A stretch of 64,000 nt of DNA, taken from positions 62,001 to 126,000 of the forward strand of contig NZ_JAPMLT010000002.1 of the NCBI RefSeq assembly GCF_026410385.1. Reading direction: 5' to 3'. Within the stretch, counting starts at the first letter, position 1; the number at the start of each line of letters is the position of its first letter. Origin of the DNA: Tumebacillus lacus. GTDB lineage: Bacteria; Bacillota; Bacilli; Tumebacillales; Tumebacillaceae. Positions 34,963 through 42,811 of this stretch are shown in pieces. Under the pieces are notes generated by a model. The model worked only from the letters and a program-made list of their open reading frames with translations. It ran no database searches and had not been told where the DNA came from. The position numbers and the translations under genes are program-made.

Positions 34963-35610
34963 ATGAACTTCACACCCGAACAGCGCGATGCCGTCTACGA
35001 AGCGATCCGCAACCGACGCGACGTCCGCTCTTTCAAATCAGACCCGCTGGAAGACGAAAAAGTCCAGCGCATCCTGCTCGCCGGCCACCATGCGCCGTCT
35101 GTCGGCTTCATGCAGCCGTGGGATTTCATCCTCGTGCGCGACGAGCAGATCAAAGACCAACTCGCCCTCGCCGCCGACAAAGAACGCCGCGCCCTCGCGA
35201 TCCATTTCGCCCAAGAAGGCCGCGACGCTCATTTCCTCACCCTCAAAGTCGAAGGCTTGCGCGAAGCCCCGCTGACTGTCTGCATCACCTGCGATCCGAC
35301 GCGCGGCGGCGACCACGTCCTCGGCCGCAACTCGATCCCCGAGACGGACATCCTGTCTGTCGCCTGTGCCATCCAAAACATGTGGCTCGCCGCCTACGCG
35401 GAAGGGATCGCCATGGGCTGGGTCTCCTTTTATAAAAAACCGGACGTCCGCCGCATCCTCGGCATCCCGCCGCACATCGAACCGGTTGCACTGCTCTCGT
35501 TCGGCTACACCGACGACTATCCGAGCGCTCCGATCCTCGAACAGTCCGGCTGGCGCAAACGGGAGCACTTTGCCGACCTCCTGCACCAAGACCGCTGGGG
35601 GCAAAAATAA
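34963..35610 (+). CDS. bluB: 5,6-dimethylbenzimidazole synthase
   Basis: The 215-residue nitroreductase-fold flavoprotein has YEAIRNRRDVRSFKSDPL, APSVGFMQPWDFILV, the cap DPTRGGDHVLGRNSIPETD and AEGIAMGWVSFY. BluB breaks down FMNH2 with O2 to give dimethylbenzimidazole, the lower ligand of true B12. It needs oxygen even though the corrin ring is built by the oxygen-independent route. ATG 34963 follows AGGAGGTG. It is divergent from cobT, its pathway partner. Confidence 0.93.
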   Translation: MNFTPEQRDAVYEAIRNRRDVRSFKSDPLEDEKVQRILLAGHHAPSVGFMQPWDFILVRDEQIKDQLALAADKERRALAIHFAQEGRDAHFLTLKVEGLREAPLTVCITCDPTRGGDHVLGRNSIPETDILSVACAIQNMWLAAYAEGIAMGWVSFYKKPDVRRILGIPPHIEPVALLSFGYTDDYPSAPILEQSGWRKREHFADLLHQDRWGQK

Positions 35611-35642
35611 AAAGAGGTTCCGATCCCCTCGGAGCCTCTTTT
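35608..35642. terminator. Bidirectional terminator after bluB
   Basis: AAAGAGGTTCCGA pairs with TCGGAGCCTCTTT, flanked by A and T runs, between bluB and the convergent small gene at 35644. Confidence 0.85.
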
Positions 35643-35643
35643 C

Positions 35644-35910
35644 CTATGTGCAGCAAATGACCGCTTCCTCCTGATCCTTTTTGCGAATCTCCAGATCGCC
35701 CTTCTCTGTCACGCGCACTTCGATCCCTCGCTCCGTCAGCCGTTCCACCGCCCGGTTGCGCAGTTCAGCACCGCTCGGACCCTCGAAGGTGCCCCACGGA
35801 ACCCACGCCTCGCGATCCTCACTCCACACCTTTTCAACCATATAGCCGCCCGTCACGACGACGAGAATCGTCAAAACGGACAGCACCAGCACCCAAACTT
35901 CCTTTTTCAT
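35644..35910 (-). CDS. Small membrane-anchored hypothetical protein
   Basis: The 88-residue protein has an N-terminal membrane anchor or signal (VWVLVLSVLTILVVVTGGYMV) and a charged domain (RNRAVERLTERGIEVRVTEKGDLEIRKK) ending in ICCT. The adjacent cysteines near the C-terminus are notable. No family is recognised. It lies 1 bp after the YbgA-like gene and is likely its operon partner. Confidence 0.6.
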   Translation of the reverse strand: MKKEVWVLVLSVLTILVVVTGGYMVEKVWSEDREAWVPWGTFEGPSGAELRNRAVERLTERGIEVRVTEKGDLEIRKKDQEEAVICCT

Positions 35911-35911
35911 C

Positions 35912-36406
35912 TCACACGATCCCTTCCAGCGGCGGGTCCATCAGATTGCGCTTGCCATGCCGCGCATGCAGGTCGGCAAACAGATCAAACAACCGCTTGG
36001 TGACATCGAGATTTCCTTTCGACAGCTCGCCGATCAGATCGAGCACCTCATCCCGCTCCGACTCGACGACATGCTTCTTGAGATACCCCCAGATGTGCGT
36101 CAACAGATTGATCATGTTGTCATCCGAGACCTCGCCCGCCAGCGAATCGTAAAAGATGCGAAACACATTTTGCTTCAACATCGGATAGGAGACCGCGCCC
36201 AGTCGATGATTGTTAAACATCGTGCGAATGCGGAAATAGCCGCTCGGATTGCTTTCGAGCACAACAAATTTGAGCCGGTGCCAGATCTCCTCCAGCGCCT
36301 TGACCTCCCGCACCTTTTCCTCCATCCGCTGTAGCTCGGCCGTCAGCCGCCGGTTGCGGCGATCGATCATCTCGTAGACTTCCGCGTCCACTCGTCCATA
36401 CGTCAT
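35912..36406 (-). CDS. YbgA/DUF1722 family protein
   Basis: The 164-residue protein contains WHRLKFVVLESNPSGYFRI and NLLTHIWGYLKKHVVESERDEV, resembling the DUF1722 consensus (a WxxHKY-type motif and a LxHxxGYFKK motif). In E. coli the founding member ybgA sits beside the photolyase gene phr. The present gene follows a CarH-like light sensor on the same strand, consistent with a light-stress role, but the biochemical function is unknown. A coiled-coil-like N-terminus (DRRNRRLTAELQRMEEKVRE) precedes the domain. Confidence 0.65.
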   Translation of the reverse strand: MTYGRVDAEVYEMIDRRNRRLTAELQRMEEKVREVKALEEIWHRLKFVVLESNPSGYFRIRTMFNNHRLGAVSYPMLKQNVFRIFYDSLAGEVSDDNMINLLTHIWGYLKKHVVESERDEVLDLIGELSKGNLDVTKRLFDLFADLHARHGKRNLMDPPLEGIV

Positions 36407-36515
36407 CTGGATGTCACCTCCCGCAGCCTGTTTCCTCTTATCCTATCGAAAGATTCCGTATGATCAGTTCATGCATCGAACCCTCGAAACATGCCGAAAC
36501 CCGCTTCTTCTACAT

Positions 36516-37100
36516 TCATTCGGTCGCACCCGCCCTGTTTCTGTCGGACACAGCTACCCTTTTCGCCAATTCCAGCCCCAGTTCCTCTGCCAAAAACGCC
36601 GTCATCCGCGAAACGGCCGGATCGGTCAGCACCCCGACATCGTCCGCCCCTGCCGCCAGCATCTCCCGCAGTCGCTCCGCTCCGGAGGCCGGATCGACCT
36701 GCAAACGCACCGCCCCTTGCCAGACAAACTGCGCCACGCACAGCAACCGGATCACCTCCGACAGCTCCACGTCTTCGTCCTCGGCGACAGTCACCTTGAC
36801 GGTGCAACCGGACGCACACTCCCGGCATCGCTCCCGGATCGCATACAGCGCATCGACCCGCTCAGCCCACGTCTGCCCCGGCCGCACCGGCAGTTCGATC
36901 ACCGCCGCCTCCTCCTGCAGACACCACGTCACAGCCCGCCCGAACGCACGTCGGCGAATCATCCACGACGCTTTTTTCAGATCGGCCAGCCGTCCCGCAG
37001 GCAACTCGCCCATCGCCAGAGCTTCCTCGCGGGACATCACCGTGCCGAGCGCCACTTTCGCCAACAGTTGATAGAGGGCACGCAGATCCTGCTCCGGCAC
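36516..37100 (-). CDS. Uncharacterised protein in the CarH operon
   Basis: The 194-residue protein is not recognised. It is soluble and mostly helical, with a pair of cysteines in ERCRECASGC and a C-terminal part (VQVDP-like LQVDPASGAERLREMLAAGADDVGVL) that loosely recalls the end of the barrel in FO-synthase/MqnE-type radical SAM enzymes; the CxxxCxxC cluster motif is missing, so any relation would be to a degenerate form. It starts 4 bp after the carH stop, so the two are surely co-transcribed. Confidence 0.55.
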   Translation of the reverse strand: MPEQDLRALYQLLAKVALGTVMSREEALAMGELPAGRLADLKKASWMIRRRAFGRAVTWCLQEEAAVIELPVRPGQTWAERVDALYAIRERCRECASGCTVKVTVAEDEDVELSEVIRLLCVAQFVWQGAVRLQVDPASGAERLREMLAAGADDVGVLTDPAVSRMTAFLAEELGLELAKRVAVSDRNRAGATE

Positions 37101-37104
37101 CGGG

Positions 37105-38013
37105 CTACCCCCTTTTCATCGTCTGCACGTCAGCCGCGTACCACGTCTCCCACGCTTCCCTGTTTCCGTCCAGCACCAAAGGACGCCACGGTGCAGACAC
37201 TTGCGCAAACCCTTGCCCGCCCAGCACCAGTTTGATCTTGGGAAACTCCGCCTTCAGCTCGCCGAGCATTCGTTCCGTCTCCTCGCACTGCGCCGGGTCG
37301 GTCAGCGACACGGCGACGACCTTCACCCCGTGGTTGCGGATGATCTCCCGCACGCCGAGTTGCGGCGTGTTCGGCCCGAGGTGGATCACGTCCATCCCTT
37401 TTTTGCGCAGGAACAGCAAGAACAAGAGCAGTCCGATCTGATGCTCCTCCTTCGCCGGGCAGAACGCCAGCGCTTTTGGCAACGCCGGATCGACCGGAAA
37501 CACGCGGAAAAATTGATAAAAACGCTGCGACAACAGGTTCGAGGAAAAATGTTCCTGCGCCACGCTGACCTCGCCGCGCTCCCACTCATCGCCGATCCGG
37601 CACAGGATCGGCGCCATCACCCCATGAAACATCTCTTCGTAGTGAAACATCGAAAAACCCAGATCCAGCACCGCGTTTGCACGACCGGCATCGAGTTGCA
37701 GCAACGCCCGGTACAGATCGCTGCGCAGTTCCTCAAGATTGTCGGACATCACCGGCATCTGCGTTTCCGAGACCGGGAGCCTGCGCCGTTCTTCGCGCAT
37801 CTTCTCCAGCATCTTCACCGCTTGCGAGATGTTGATGCCCTTTTCCTCCGTCTGCACCTTCAGCCAGCGCAGATCCTCGATGTCCTGATCGGTGTACAAT
37901 CGATGCCCCGACTCCGAGCGGACCGGCGTCACGACATGATACCGTCTCTCCCACGCCCGGATCGTCACCGCCGGCATCTCCAACATCTTCGAGACCGATT
38001 TGATATTATACAT
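37105..38013 (-). CDS. CarH-like MerR-family B12 photoreceptor repressor
   Basis: The protein of about 302 residues has a MerR DNA-binding domain (YNIKSVSKMLEMPAVTIRAWERRY and SGHRLYTDQDIEDL), a helical bundle (about 90-175) and a C-terminal cobalamin-binding Rossmann domain. The bundle holds W-x9-EH (WERGEVSVAQEH), the CarH light-sensing signature, and EEHQIG gives the E-x-H-x-x-G lower-axial His. In known CarH/LitR proteins adenosylcobalamin in the dark drives tetramer binding to DNA and light releases it. The ATG at 38013 has GGAG upstream and is preferred to the ATG at 38028. Three 11-bp repeats lie in the promoter. Confidence 0.9.
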   Translation of the reverse strand: MYNIKSVSKMLEMPAVTIRAWERRYHVVTPVRSESGHRLYTDQDIEDLRWLKVQTEEKGINISQAVKMLEKMREERRRLPVSETQMPVMSDNLEELRSDLYRALLQLDAGRANAVLDLGFSMFHYEEMFHGVMAPILCRIGDEWERGEVSVAQEHFSSNLLSQRFYQFFRVFPVDPALPKALAFCPAKEEHQIGLLLFLLFLRKKGMDVIHLGPNTPQLGVREIIRNHGVKVVAVSLTDPAQCEETERMLGELKAEFPKIKLVLGGQGFAQVSAPWRPLVLDGNREAWETWYAADVQTMKRG

Positions 38014-38035
38014 AAAATGGTTCTCCATTCTTTTT

Positions 38036-38068
38036 CATACCTTATACAATCATTATACATCTACAGTA
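38036..38068 (-). promoter_or_regulatory. CarH-type operator: three 11-bp direct repeats over the promoter
   Basis: On the plus strand three consecutive 11-mers read CATACCTTATA, CAATCATTATA and CATCTACAGTA, with shared CA at the start and TA at the end. The middle unit contains the minus-strand -10 box TATAAT (38052-38057). Tandem 11-bp repeats that overlap the promoter are the reported operator form for CarH tetramers. The -35 is weak. Confidence 0.55.
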
Positions 38069-38073
38069 CGCAG

Positions 38074-38106
38074 AAAAAAAGACCTCATTCCTGTACGGAA
38101 GAGGTC
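38074..38106 (-). terminator. Terminator of the ATP-grasp genes
   Basis: On the minus strand GACCTCTTCC pairs with GGAATGAGGTC (one bulge) and is followed by seven T, 12 bp after the stop at 38118. Confidence 0.8.
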
Positions 38107-38117
38107 CGGTTGATTAC

Positions 38118-39164
38118 TCACTGGGCCCGCCACTTATTTTGCCCGTAATGGGCGGCGAGATATTTGCAATACAAGATCATATTCCGCACCACATCCAGTT
38201 CCAATCGGAACAGCATCGGCTGACCGGGACGCCAGTTTACCTCATAGAGCCAGAACTTGCGATGCGGGTCGAGACCGATGTCGATCCCGAGTTCATCAAA
38301 GTTCTCCTCATACACCTCGTCCATATGAGCCGCGAGTTGCAGCGCAAACACCTCCAACTCGCGAGCGATGTCGTACGCCTCCGTCCCAAACTCATGCTCC
38401 AGGAAAAACTTCAACTCGTTCGTCGCCCCGCCGGCGCTCAAGTTCGTGATGATGCTTCCCGCCTGCCCGATGCGCGGGTAGATCGTCGTCATCACCCATT
38501 GGCCTTGCCCGCCCTTTTGCACATGGAGCCGGAAATCAAACGGTTGCCCCGCCTTCGTTCGCGACGCCACATACGGCTGGACCAGCAAGTCCTCCATCTC
38601 CAGCCACTGCTCCAACCATCGTTCAAACTCACGGCGGGTAAACAGCGAGCGCTCCGTCTGCTCGATCGTGACAAAATCATCGCCGTTCTGCTCCACATAG
38701 ACCACGCCGATCCCTTTCGCGCCGGACGTCGGCTTGACGATCACCCGCTCGTACTCGTTGAGCTTGTCGAGCACGTCGTCCTCGCTGCGCACCCGGTGCG
38801 TCGGCAACAGGTACTTGGCAAACAGGCGGCCTTTGAGCAGGCGATTGTAGACCGTCACCTTGTCGCCGACCGAGTGGCTCGTGTACGGGATCTCGTCGAA
38901 GAGACGTTCGATGACTTCATCCGTCTTTTCACTGACCGAGCCGCCGCTGTTATAAATCACATCCGGAAAGGAAGTCTCGCGCTCGACCCATGCCCCGTCT
39001 TCATAAAACCAAGCCACGATTGTCCGCTTCTCCAAATCGACTCGTCCCGGCGTGAAATAAAAGAAATCGACCCCTTCCATCTTTGCCGCCGCCGCATACG
39101 CATACGCTTTGAACAGCGTACGCGGGTCGCGACGGTAATGCATCATGCCTACTGTGACCTTCAA
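38118..39164 (-). CDS. YheC/YheD-family ATP-grasp protein
   Basis: The 348-residue protein has an N-terminal region with VTVGMMHYRRDPRTLFKAYAYAA, then an ATP-grasp domain with VIVKPTSGAKGIGVVYV, DLLVQPYVASRT, PFDFRLHVQKG and DIGLDPHRKFWLYEVNWRPGQP with metal-binding residues. Members are spore-coat-associated in Bacillus (YheC, YheD, YcgM-like), and the reaction is unknown; ATP-grasp ligases join a carboxylate to an amine or thiol. Six bp separate it from the upstream ATP-grasp gene, which suggests a shared pathway. Confidence 0.8.
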   Translation of the reverse strand: MKVTVGMMHYRRDPRTLFKAYAYAAAAKMEGVDFFYFTPGRVDLEKRTIVAWFYEDGAWVERETSFPDVIYNSGGSVSEKTDEVIERLFDEIPYTSHSVGDKVTVYNRLLKGRLFAKYLLPTHRVRSEDDVLDKLNEYERVIVKPTSGAKGIGVVYVEQNGDDFVTIEQTERSLFTRREFERWLEQWLEMEDLLVQPYVASRTKAGQPFDFRLHVQKGGQGQWVMTTIYPRIGQAGSIITNLSAGGATNELKFFLEHEFGTEAYDIARELEVFALQLAAHMDEVYEENFDELGIDIGLDPHRKFWLYEVNWRPGQPMLFRLELDVVRNMILYCKYLAAHYGQNKWRAQ

Positions 39165-39170
39165 CCCTCT

Positions 39171-40403
39171 TCACCTCCTTTCCTCAGAACGAAGGTGAAA
39201 GGTGATCTTGCCCGCCGCATGCTTTGCCAGTTCCCTCGCCTCGTCCAGCGTGTTGCCTGTCGCGATCACATACGCATACCGATGTCCCATCGACAGCGGG
39301 GGTTGCAGCCGCGTCCCCTGCTTCGGCTTGACATACACCTCGTGTACAGACGGGTAGCTCGCCGCCTGCTGTTTGCCGGTCACGCGTTGGAGCACACCGC
39401 GCTCCTTCACCGTCACATATTGCGCAAACGCCGGCCGCACATGCCGCCGTGACAGATTCGGCGTTTCGCCAAGAAACAGCCGCAGCGTCTCATACATCAG
39501 ATTGATCCCGTAGGCGGCCTCGATCAGCGAGTTCATCGCACCGCCGGAGATGCGCGGGTTGCTCTCGATCAGTTTCCATCCGCCGCGCACATCGCGCATC
39601 TCCAGATGGCACGCCCCAAGATCCATTCCCATCGCCGTCACGATCTCCTGCACGGCGCGCGGCAGACTCTCCCGCCACTCGTCCGGGATCACCGTGTGCA
39701 CCGCATACCCGGTGACGATAAATCGCTCCTCCTTCGAGATCTCTTGCTCGATCACCGCGACGATCCGCGCCGTTCCCTCCCACACCAGCGCTTCCACCAG
39801 CACCTGCGGTCCGTCGAGATACTCCTCGATCAGCACCGGCTCCCCGTCGTACTTCGCCGCCAGCCGTTCAGCCGCCGCCCGCAGTTCCTCCTCATCCACC
39901 GCCTTCAGCACATCCTTGGAACCGGTCGAGCGCGGCGACTTGACCACCGCCGGCAGCGGCATCCGCTCCCGCTCGGTCCACGACTCCCACGACTCCGCTT
40001 CCGGGTCCCAACTGGCAAATTGCACGCCATACGCCGTTCCCCGCAGTTGATCGCGCGTGAGAATCTTGTCTTGCATGCGCTCCATCGCTTCACAAGAGAG
40101 AGGCGTGCCGCAGATCTCCCGCGACAGACGAGCGGCCGTGGTCACATGCGGCTCGATCATGCTGACGATCAGTTCAATCACCCTTCCCTGCCTTTGCAAC
40201 ATCACCAGTTGCTGACGAATCGCCTCCTCATCCGTCAGATCCACCCGGATCATTCGATGGACATCAGGAAACAGCGACCTCTGCTGCAAAAACGCATCCC
40301 GGTCTGTCAACAGCACAGTCAAATACCCGAGATTGGCCGCCGCCCGAACCGCCTCACGACTGGACCCGGACTTGTTCACCCCAAGAAACACAATCGTTCG
40401 CAT
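39171..40403 (-). CDS. ATP-grasp ligase of unknown substrate
   Basis: The 410-residue protein has an N-terminal pre-ATP-grasp Rossmann part (IVFLGVNKSGSSREAVRAAANLG), then the ATP-grasp fold with AVVKSPRSTGSKDVLKAVDEEEL, VLIEEYLDGPQVLVEALVW and WKLIESNPRISGGAMNSLIE. It resembles the carbamoyl-phosphate-synthase-like/D-alanine-ligase-type enzymes that build amino-acid conjugates. The product cannot be inferred. No peptide synthetase or exporter lies nearby. The gene is paired with the YheC/YheD-like gene downstream. Confidence 0.8.
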   Translation of the reverse strand: MRTIVFLGVNKSGSSREAVRAAANLGYLTVLLTDRDAFLQQRSLFPDVHRMIRVDLTDEEAIRQQLVMLQRQGRVIELIVSMIEPHVTTAARLSREICGTPLSCEAMERMQDKILTRDQLRGTAYGVQFASWDPEAESWESWTERERMPLPAVVKSPRSTGSKDVLKAVDEEELRAAAERLAAKYDGEPVLIEEYLDGPQVLVEALVWEGTARIVAVIEQEISKEERFIVTGYAVHTVIPDEWRESLPRAVQEIVTAMGMDLGACHLEMRDVRGGWKLIESNPRISGGAMNSLIEAAYGINLMYETLRLFLGETPNLSRRHVRPAFAQYVTVKERGVLQRVTGKQQAASYPSVHEVYVKPKQGTRLQPPLSMGHRYAYVIATGNTLDEARELAKHAAGKITFHLRSEERR

Positions 40404-40553
40404 GGGTTGGCCCCCTTCACGCTCTGTCTGATCGTGTTATCCTATGCCCCCCTCAAATGGAAGGAAGCGGCCTGAAAAAAATTGTGCGCATGCCTGTATC
40501 TGGCAAGGAAACAATAACCACGAACGAGCATCCATCCAAAGGAGTGTCATCAA

Positions 40554-41321
40554 ATGGAGCACAGAAACACCCCAAATCTAACCAACGCCGAAATGGGCGA
40601 ACACCCGCCGCATGATCTGCGCGCGATGCTCACCAACGCGTCCAACTTCGAAGGGCGTTTCAACCTCGACAAATCCGGCTTTGACCCGATGATGCCGGGA
40701 CACGCCTCCGACCACAACATGATCCTGCGCCAACAGCCGCGCACCGTCAAACAGGTCGGCTGCGGCATCTCCCTCCCCTATGAAGTGCGCCTCGAAATGG
40801 CTTTGATGCTCGACGACCATCAGTGCGCCCTGAACGTGTTGCTGCACCAATACCAAAAGCACCACTGGTTGTCCGAAGGCGCAGAGTCGTTCCTCTCGCT
40901 GCACGAACTGCTCAACGAACACATCGAACAAACCAAAAAGCACATCGACGAGATCGGCGAGCGCGTCGCCCGCCTCGGTGGCGTCCCGACCGCACACCCG
41001 GTCACCCAACATGAACTGTCCTACGTCAAACATGAAGTCGAAGGCCGCTACAGCATGCGCGACTACCTGCGCAACGATCTCGAACACGAGCTGAAAGTCC
41101 AGCAGATGCTCCGCGCGCAGATCCGCCGCGCCGGCGAACTGGGCGACTACGGCACCGTGCAAGTCCTCGAAGAAGTGCTCGTCGACCGCGAAGACCTCGG
41201 CTACCACCTGTACAGCAACCTCGAAGACGACACCCTCGTGCGCGGCATGACCCACCTCGTCGACGGCTACCAAGACCGCGCCGGCGACCGCCCGATGGAC
41301 CCTGGCACTCGTTTGCAGTAA
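40554..41321 (+). CDS. Dps/ferritin-like protein with N-terminal extension
   Basis: The 255-residue protein has a ferritin-like four-helix core from about residue 80: ALMLDDHQCALNVLLHQYQKHHW, ESFLSLHELLNEHIEQTKKHIDEIGERV and ARLGGVPTAHPVTQHEL, then EHELKVQQMLRAQIRRA and VLEEVLVDREDLGYHLYS. The His, Asp and Glu pattern fits the Dps dinuclear iron site. Dps proteins store iron and shield DNA from peroxide. The first 80 residues (rich in Asn, His, Met) are longer than usual and could bind DNA or metal. The start follows AAAGGAGTG. Confidence 0.8.
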   Translation: MEHRNTPNLTNAEMGEHPPHDLRAMLTNASNFEGRFNLDKSGFDPMMPGHASDHNMILRQQPRTVKQVGCGISLPYEVRLEMALMLDDHQCALNVLLHQYQKHHWLSEGAESFLSLHELLNEHIEQTKKHIDEIGERVARLGGVPTAHPVTQHELSYVKHEVEGRYSMRDYLRNDLEHELKVQQMLRAQIRRAGELGDYGTVQVLEEVLVDREDLGYHLYSNLEDDTLVRGMTHLVDGYQDRAGDRPMDPGTRLQ

Positions 41322-41347
41322 GAGCTTGGACGGCCCTTCACAAAAGA

Positions 41348-41376
41348 TTTACAAACTTCCACGCCAAATCTATAGA
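41348..41376 (+). promoter_or_regulatory. Candidate promoter of the TerC-family gene
   Basis: TTTACA (41348-41353) and TATAGA (41371-41376) have a 17-bp spacer, about 45 bp before the riboswitch. Confidence 0.45.
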
Positions 41377-41420
41377 CATGTGACGCCTTTTCGCATAATA
41401 TGTTGGTAACAAAGTTCATA

Positions 41421-41527
41421 CGTGTGCTCCAAAGGGGAGTAGCTGCCACGATTGAGTCGTCATTTCGAGATCGCCTGATCTCCGGCTCTTTCGGCAACGA
41501 GAGTTTTATTCAACATTCGTTGTTAGC
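41421..41527 (+). promoter_or_regulatory. yybP-ykoY (manganese) riboswitch
   Basis: The leader contains AAAGGGGAGTAGC near its 5' end and CAACGAGAG further on, the two conserved loops of the yybP-ykoY class. A terminator follows at once and a TerC-family exporter gene follows that. Mn2+ binding would let transcription continue. Confidence 0.88.
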
Positions 41528-41571
41528 AAGACCTTTGCCCGATTTTCCAAACGCGGCAAAGGTCTTTTTTG
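41528..41571 (+). terminator. Terminator of the yybP-ykoY riboswitch
   Basis: AAGACCTTTGCC pairs with GGCAAAGGTCTT and is followed by TTTT. It is the expression platform ahead of the TerC-family gene. Confidence 0.85.
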
Positions 41572-41631
41572 TCTTCGTTCATAGAAAACATCGGGAAGAG
41601 CACACACTACCCTTATGAAGGAGTGATCTCG

Positions 41632-42306
41632 ATGGAATTTTTGTCTGCCGGATTTTTCATGGCTCTGCTCTCAATCGTCATCATCGACCTCGTGCTCGCC
41701 GGTGACAATGCGATCGTTATCGGATTGGCAGCCCGCAACCTGCCAAAAGACCAACAAAAAAAGGTGATCATCTGGGGCACCGTCGGCGCGATCGTCATCC
41801 GCGCCATCGCCACCATGCTCGTCGTCTGGTTGCTGGAGATCCCGGGACTGTTGCTGGTCGGCGGCCTGCTCTTGATCTGGATCGCCTACAAACTGCTCAC
41901 CGAAGAAAAACAGCATGACGTGCAAGCCACCTCGTCCTTCTGGGCGGCCGTGCGCACGATCATCATCGCCGATGCCGTCATGGGCATCGACAACGTCCTC
42001 GCCGTCGCAGGCGCAGCACACGGCTCGTTCCTGCTGGTCATCCTCGGCCTGTTGATCTCCGTGCCGGTCGTTGTCTGGGGCAGCACCTTGGTCCTGAAAT
42101 GGATCGAGAAATACCCGTGGATCATCTACATCGGCTCGGCCGTGCTCGCCTACACCGCATCGAAGATGATCGTCGAAGAGCGCTTCCTCGCCCCCGTCTT
42201 CGAAGGCAACCCGGTACTGAAATGGACGCTCACCATCGTCCTGATCGGCGGCGTGCTGGTGGCCGGTCGCATGAAAAACATGCGTCAACGCAGCACCGCA
42301 AACTAA
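41632..42306 (+). CDS. TerC-family membrane protein, probable Mn2+ exporter
   Basis: The 224-residue multi-pass protein has the TerC motifs IIDLVLAGDNAIVIGLAARNL near residue 15 and IIADAVMGIDNVLAVAGAAHG near residue 108, both carrying membrane Asp/Asn residues, and seven or so hydrophobic segments. Family members behind yybP-ykoY riboswitches (YkoY, Alx, MntP-like neighbours) move manganese out of the cell. ATG 41632 follows GAAGGAGTG; the 21-codon upstream extension lies in the leader. Confidence 0.87.
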   Translation: MEFLSAGFFMALLSIVIIDLVLAGDNAIVIGLAARNLPKDQQKKVIIWGTVGAIVIRAIATMLVVWLLEIPGLLLVGGLLLIWIAYKLLTEEKQHDVQATSSFWAAVRTIIIADAVMGIDNVLAVAGAAHGSFLLVILGLLISVPVVVWGSTLVLKWIEKYPWIIYIGSAVLAYTASKMIVEERFLAPVFEGNPVLKWTLTIVLIGGVLVAGRMKNMRQRSTAN

Positions 42307-42319
42307 TACTGTATCGTAT

Positions 42320-42356
42320 GACCCAGTGCCGCTTTAAGCCACTGGGTTTTTTGTAT
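42320..42356 (+). terminator. Terminator after the TerC-family gene
   Basis: ACCCAGTG pairs with CACTGGGT and is followed by TTTTTTG. A TATAAT directly after the T run may be the -10 box of the next small gene. Confidence 0.85.
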
Positions 42357-42429
42357 AATTTTCATTCGATCCGACACATACTAACCCGGGTTCCATACCC
42401 TTCTATCATCTCAAAGGGGGAATGTGGGG

Positions 42430-42669
42430 ATGACGACCAACCAAAACGGCACGCAACAGGGACAACATGAAGTGATCGCCTGCTCCCGCGAAGTGTTGGA
42501 CGAGCTGATGTCCGCCATGCAAGGCTACGAAGCGGAACTGGTCGGTCATCAGCACAGCGGCCACGCCCGCGCCGTCATGGGCCGCTCGTTCGGCCGCCCC
42601 GAAGGCGAGATCCGCGAGGACATCGACCGCGTCCAAGCACAGCTCCGCCAGTGCAATCCCGAGTCTTGA
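42430..42669 (+). CDS. Small hypothetical protein, 79 residues
   Basis: The protein starts MTTNQNGTQQGQHEVIACS and has a helical middle (REVLDELMSAMQGYEAELV) and an acidic C-terminus (GEIREDIDRVQAQLRQC). It is soluble. ATG 42430 lies nine bases after AAAGGGGG. The family is unrecognised. A promoter-like TTTTTTGTATAAT overlaps the end of the previous terminator. Confidence 0.6.
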   Translation: MTTNQNGTQQGQHEVIACSREVLDELMSAMQGYEAELVGHQHSGHARAVMGRSFGRPEGEIREDIDRVQAQLRQCNPES

Positions 42670-42811
42670 GATGAGACACCGCCCCGTTGCCTTCTCGGCA
42701 GCGGGGCTCGTGTGCGTTCTGAAAATTCTCCCCCCTTCCTTGAAGGAGTTCGAGACGAATGATTGAATTTTATTACATATCCAAATAACCGCCGAAGCGG
42801 AGGGATCACCT

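Noticed and set aside
42683-42707. GC-rich hairpin after the 42430 gene as a terminator
   Set aside because: The stem is strong but no T run follows, so the role is uncertain.
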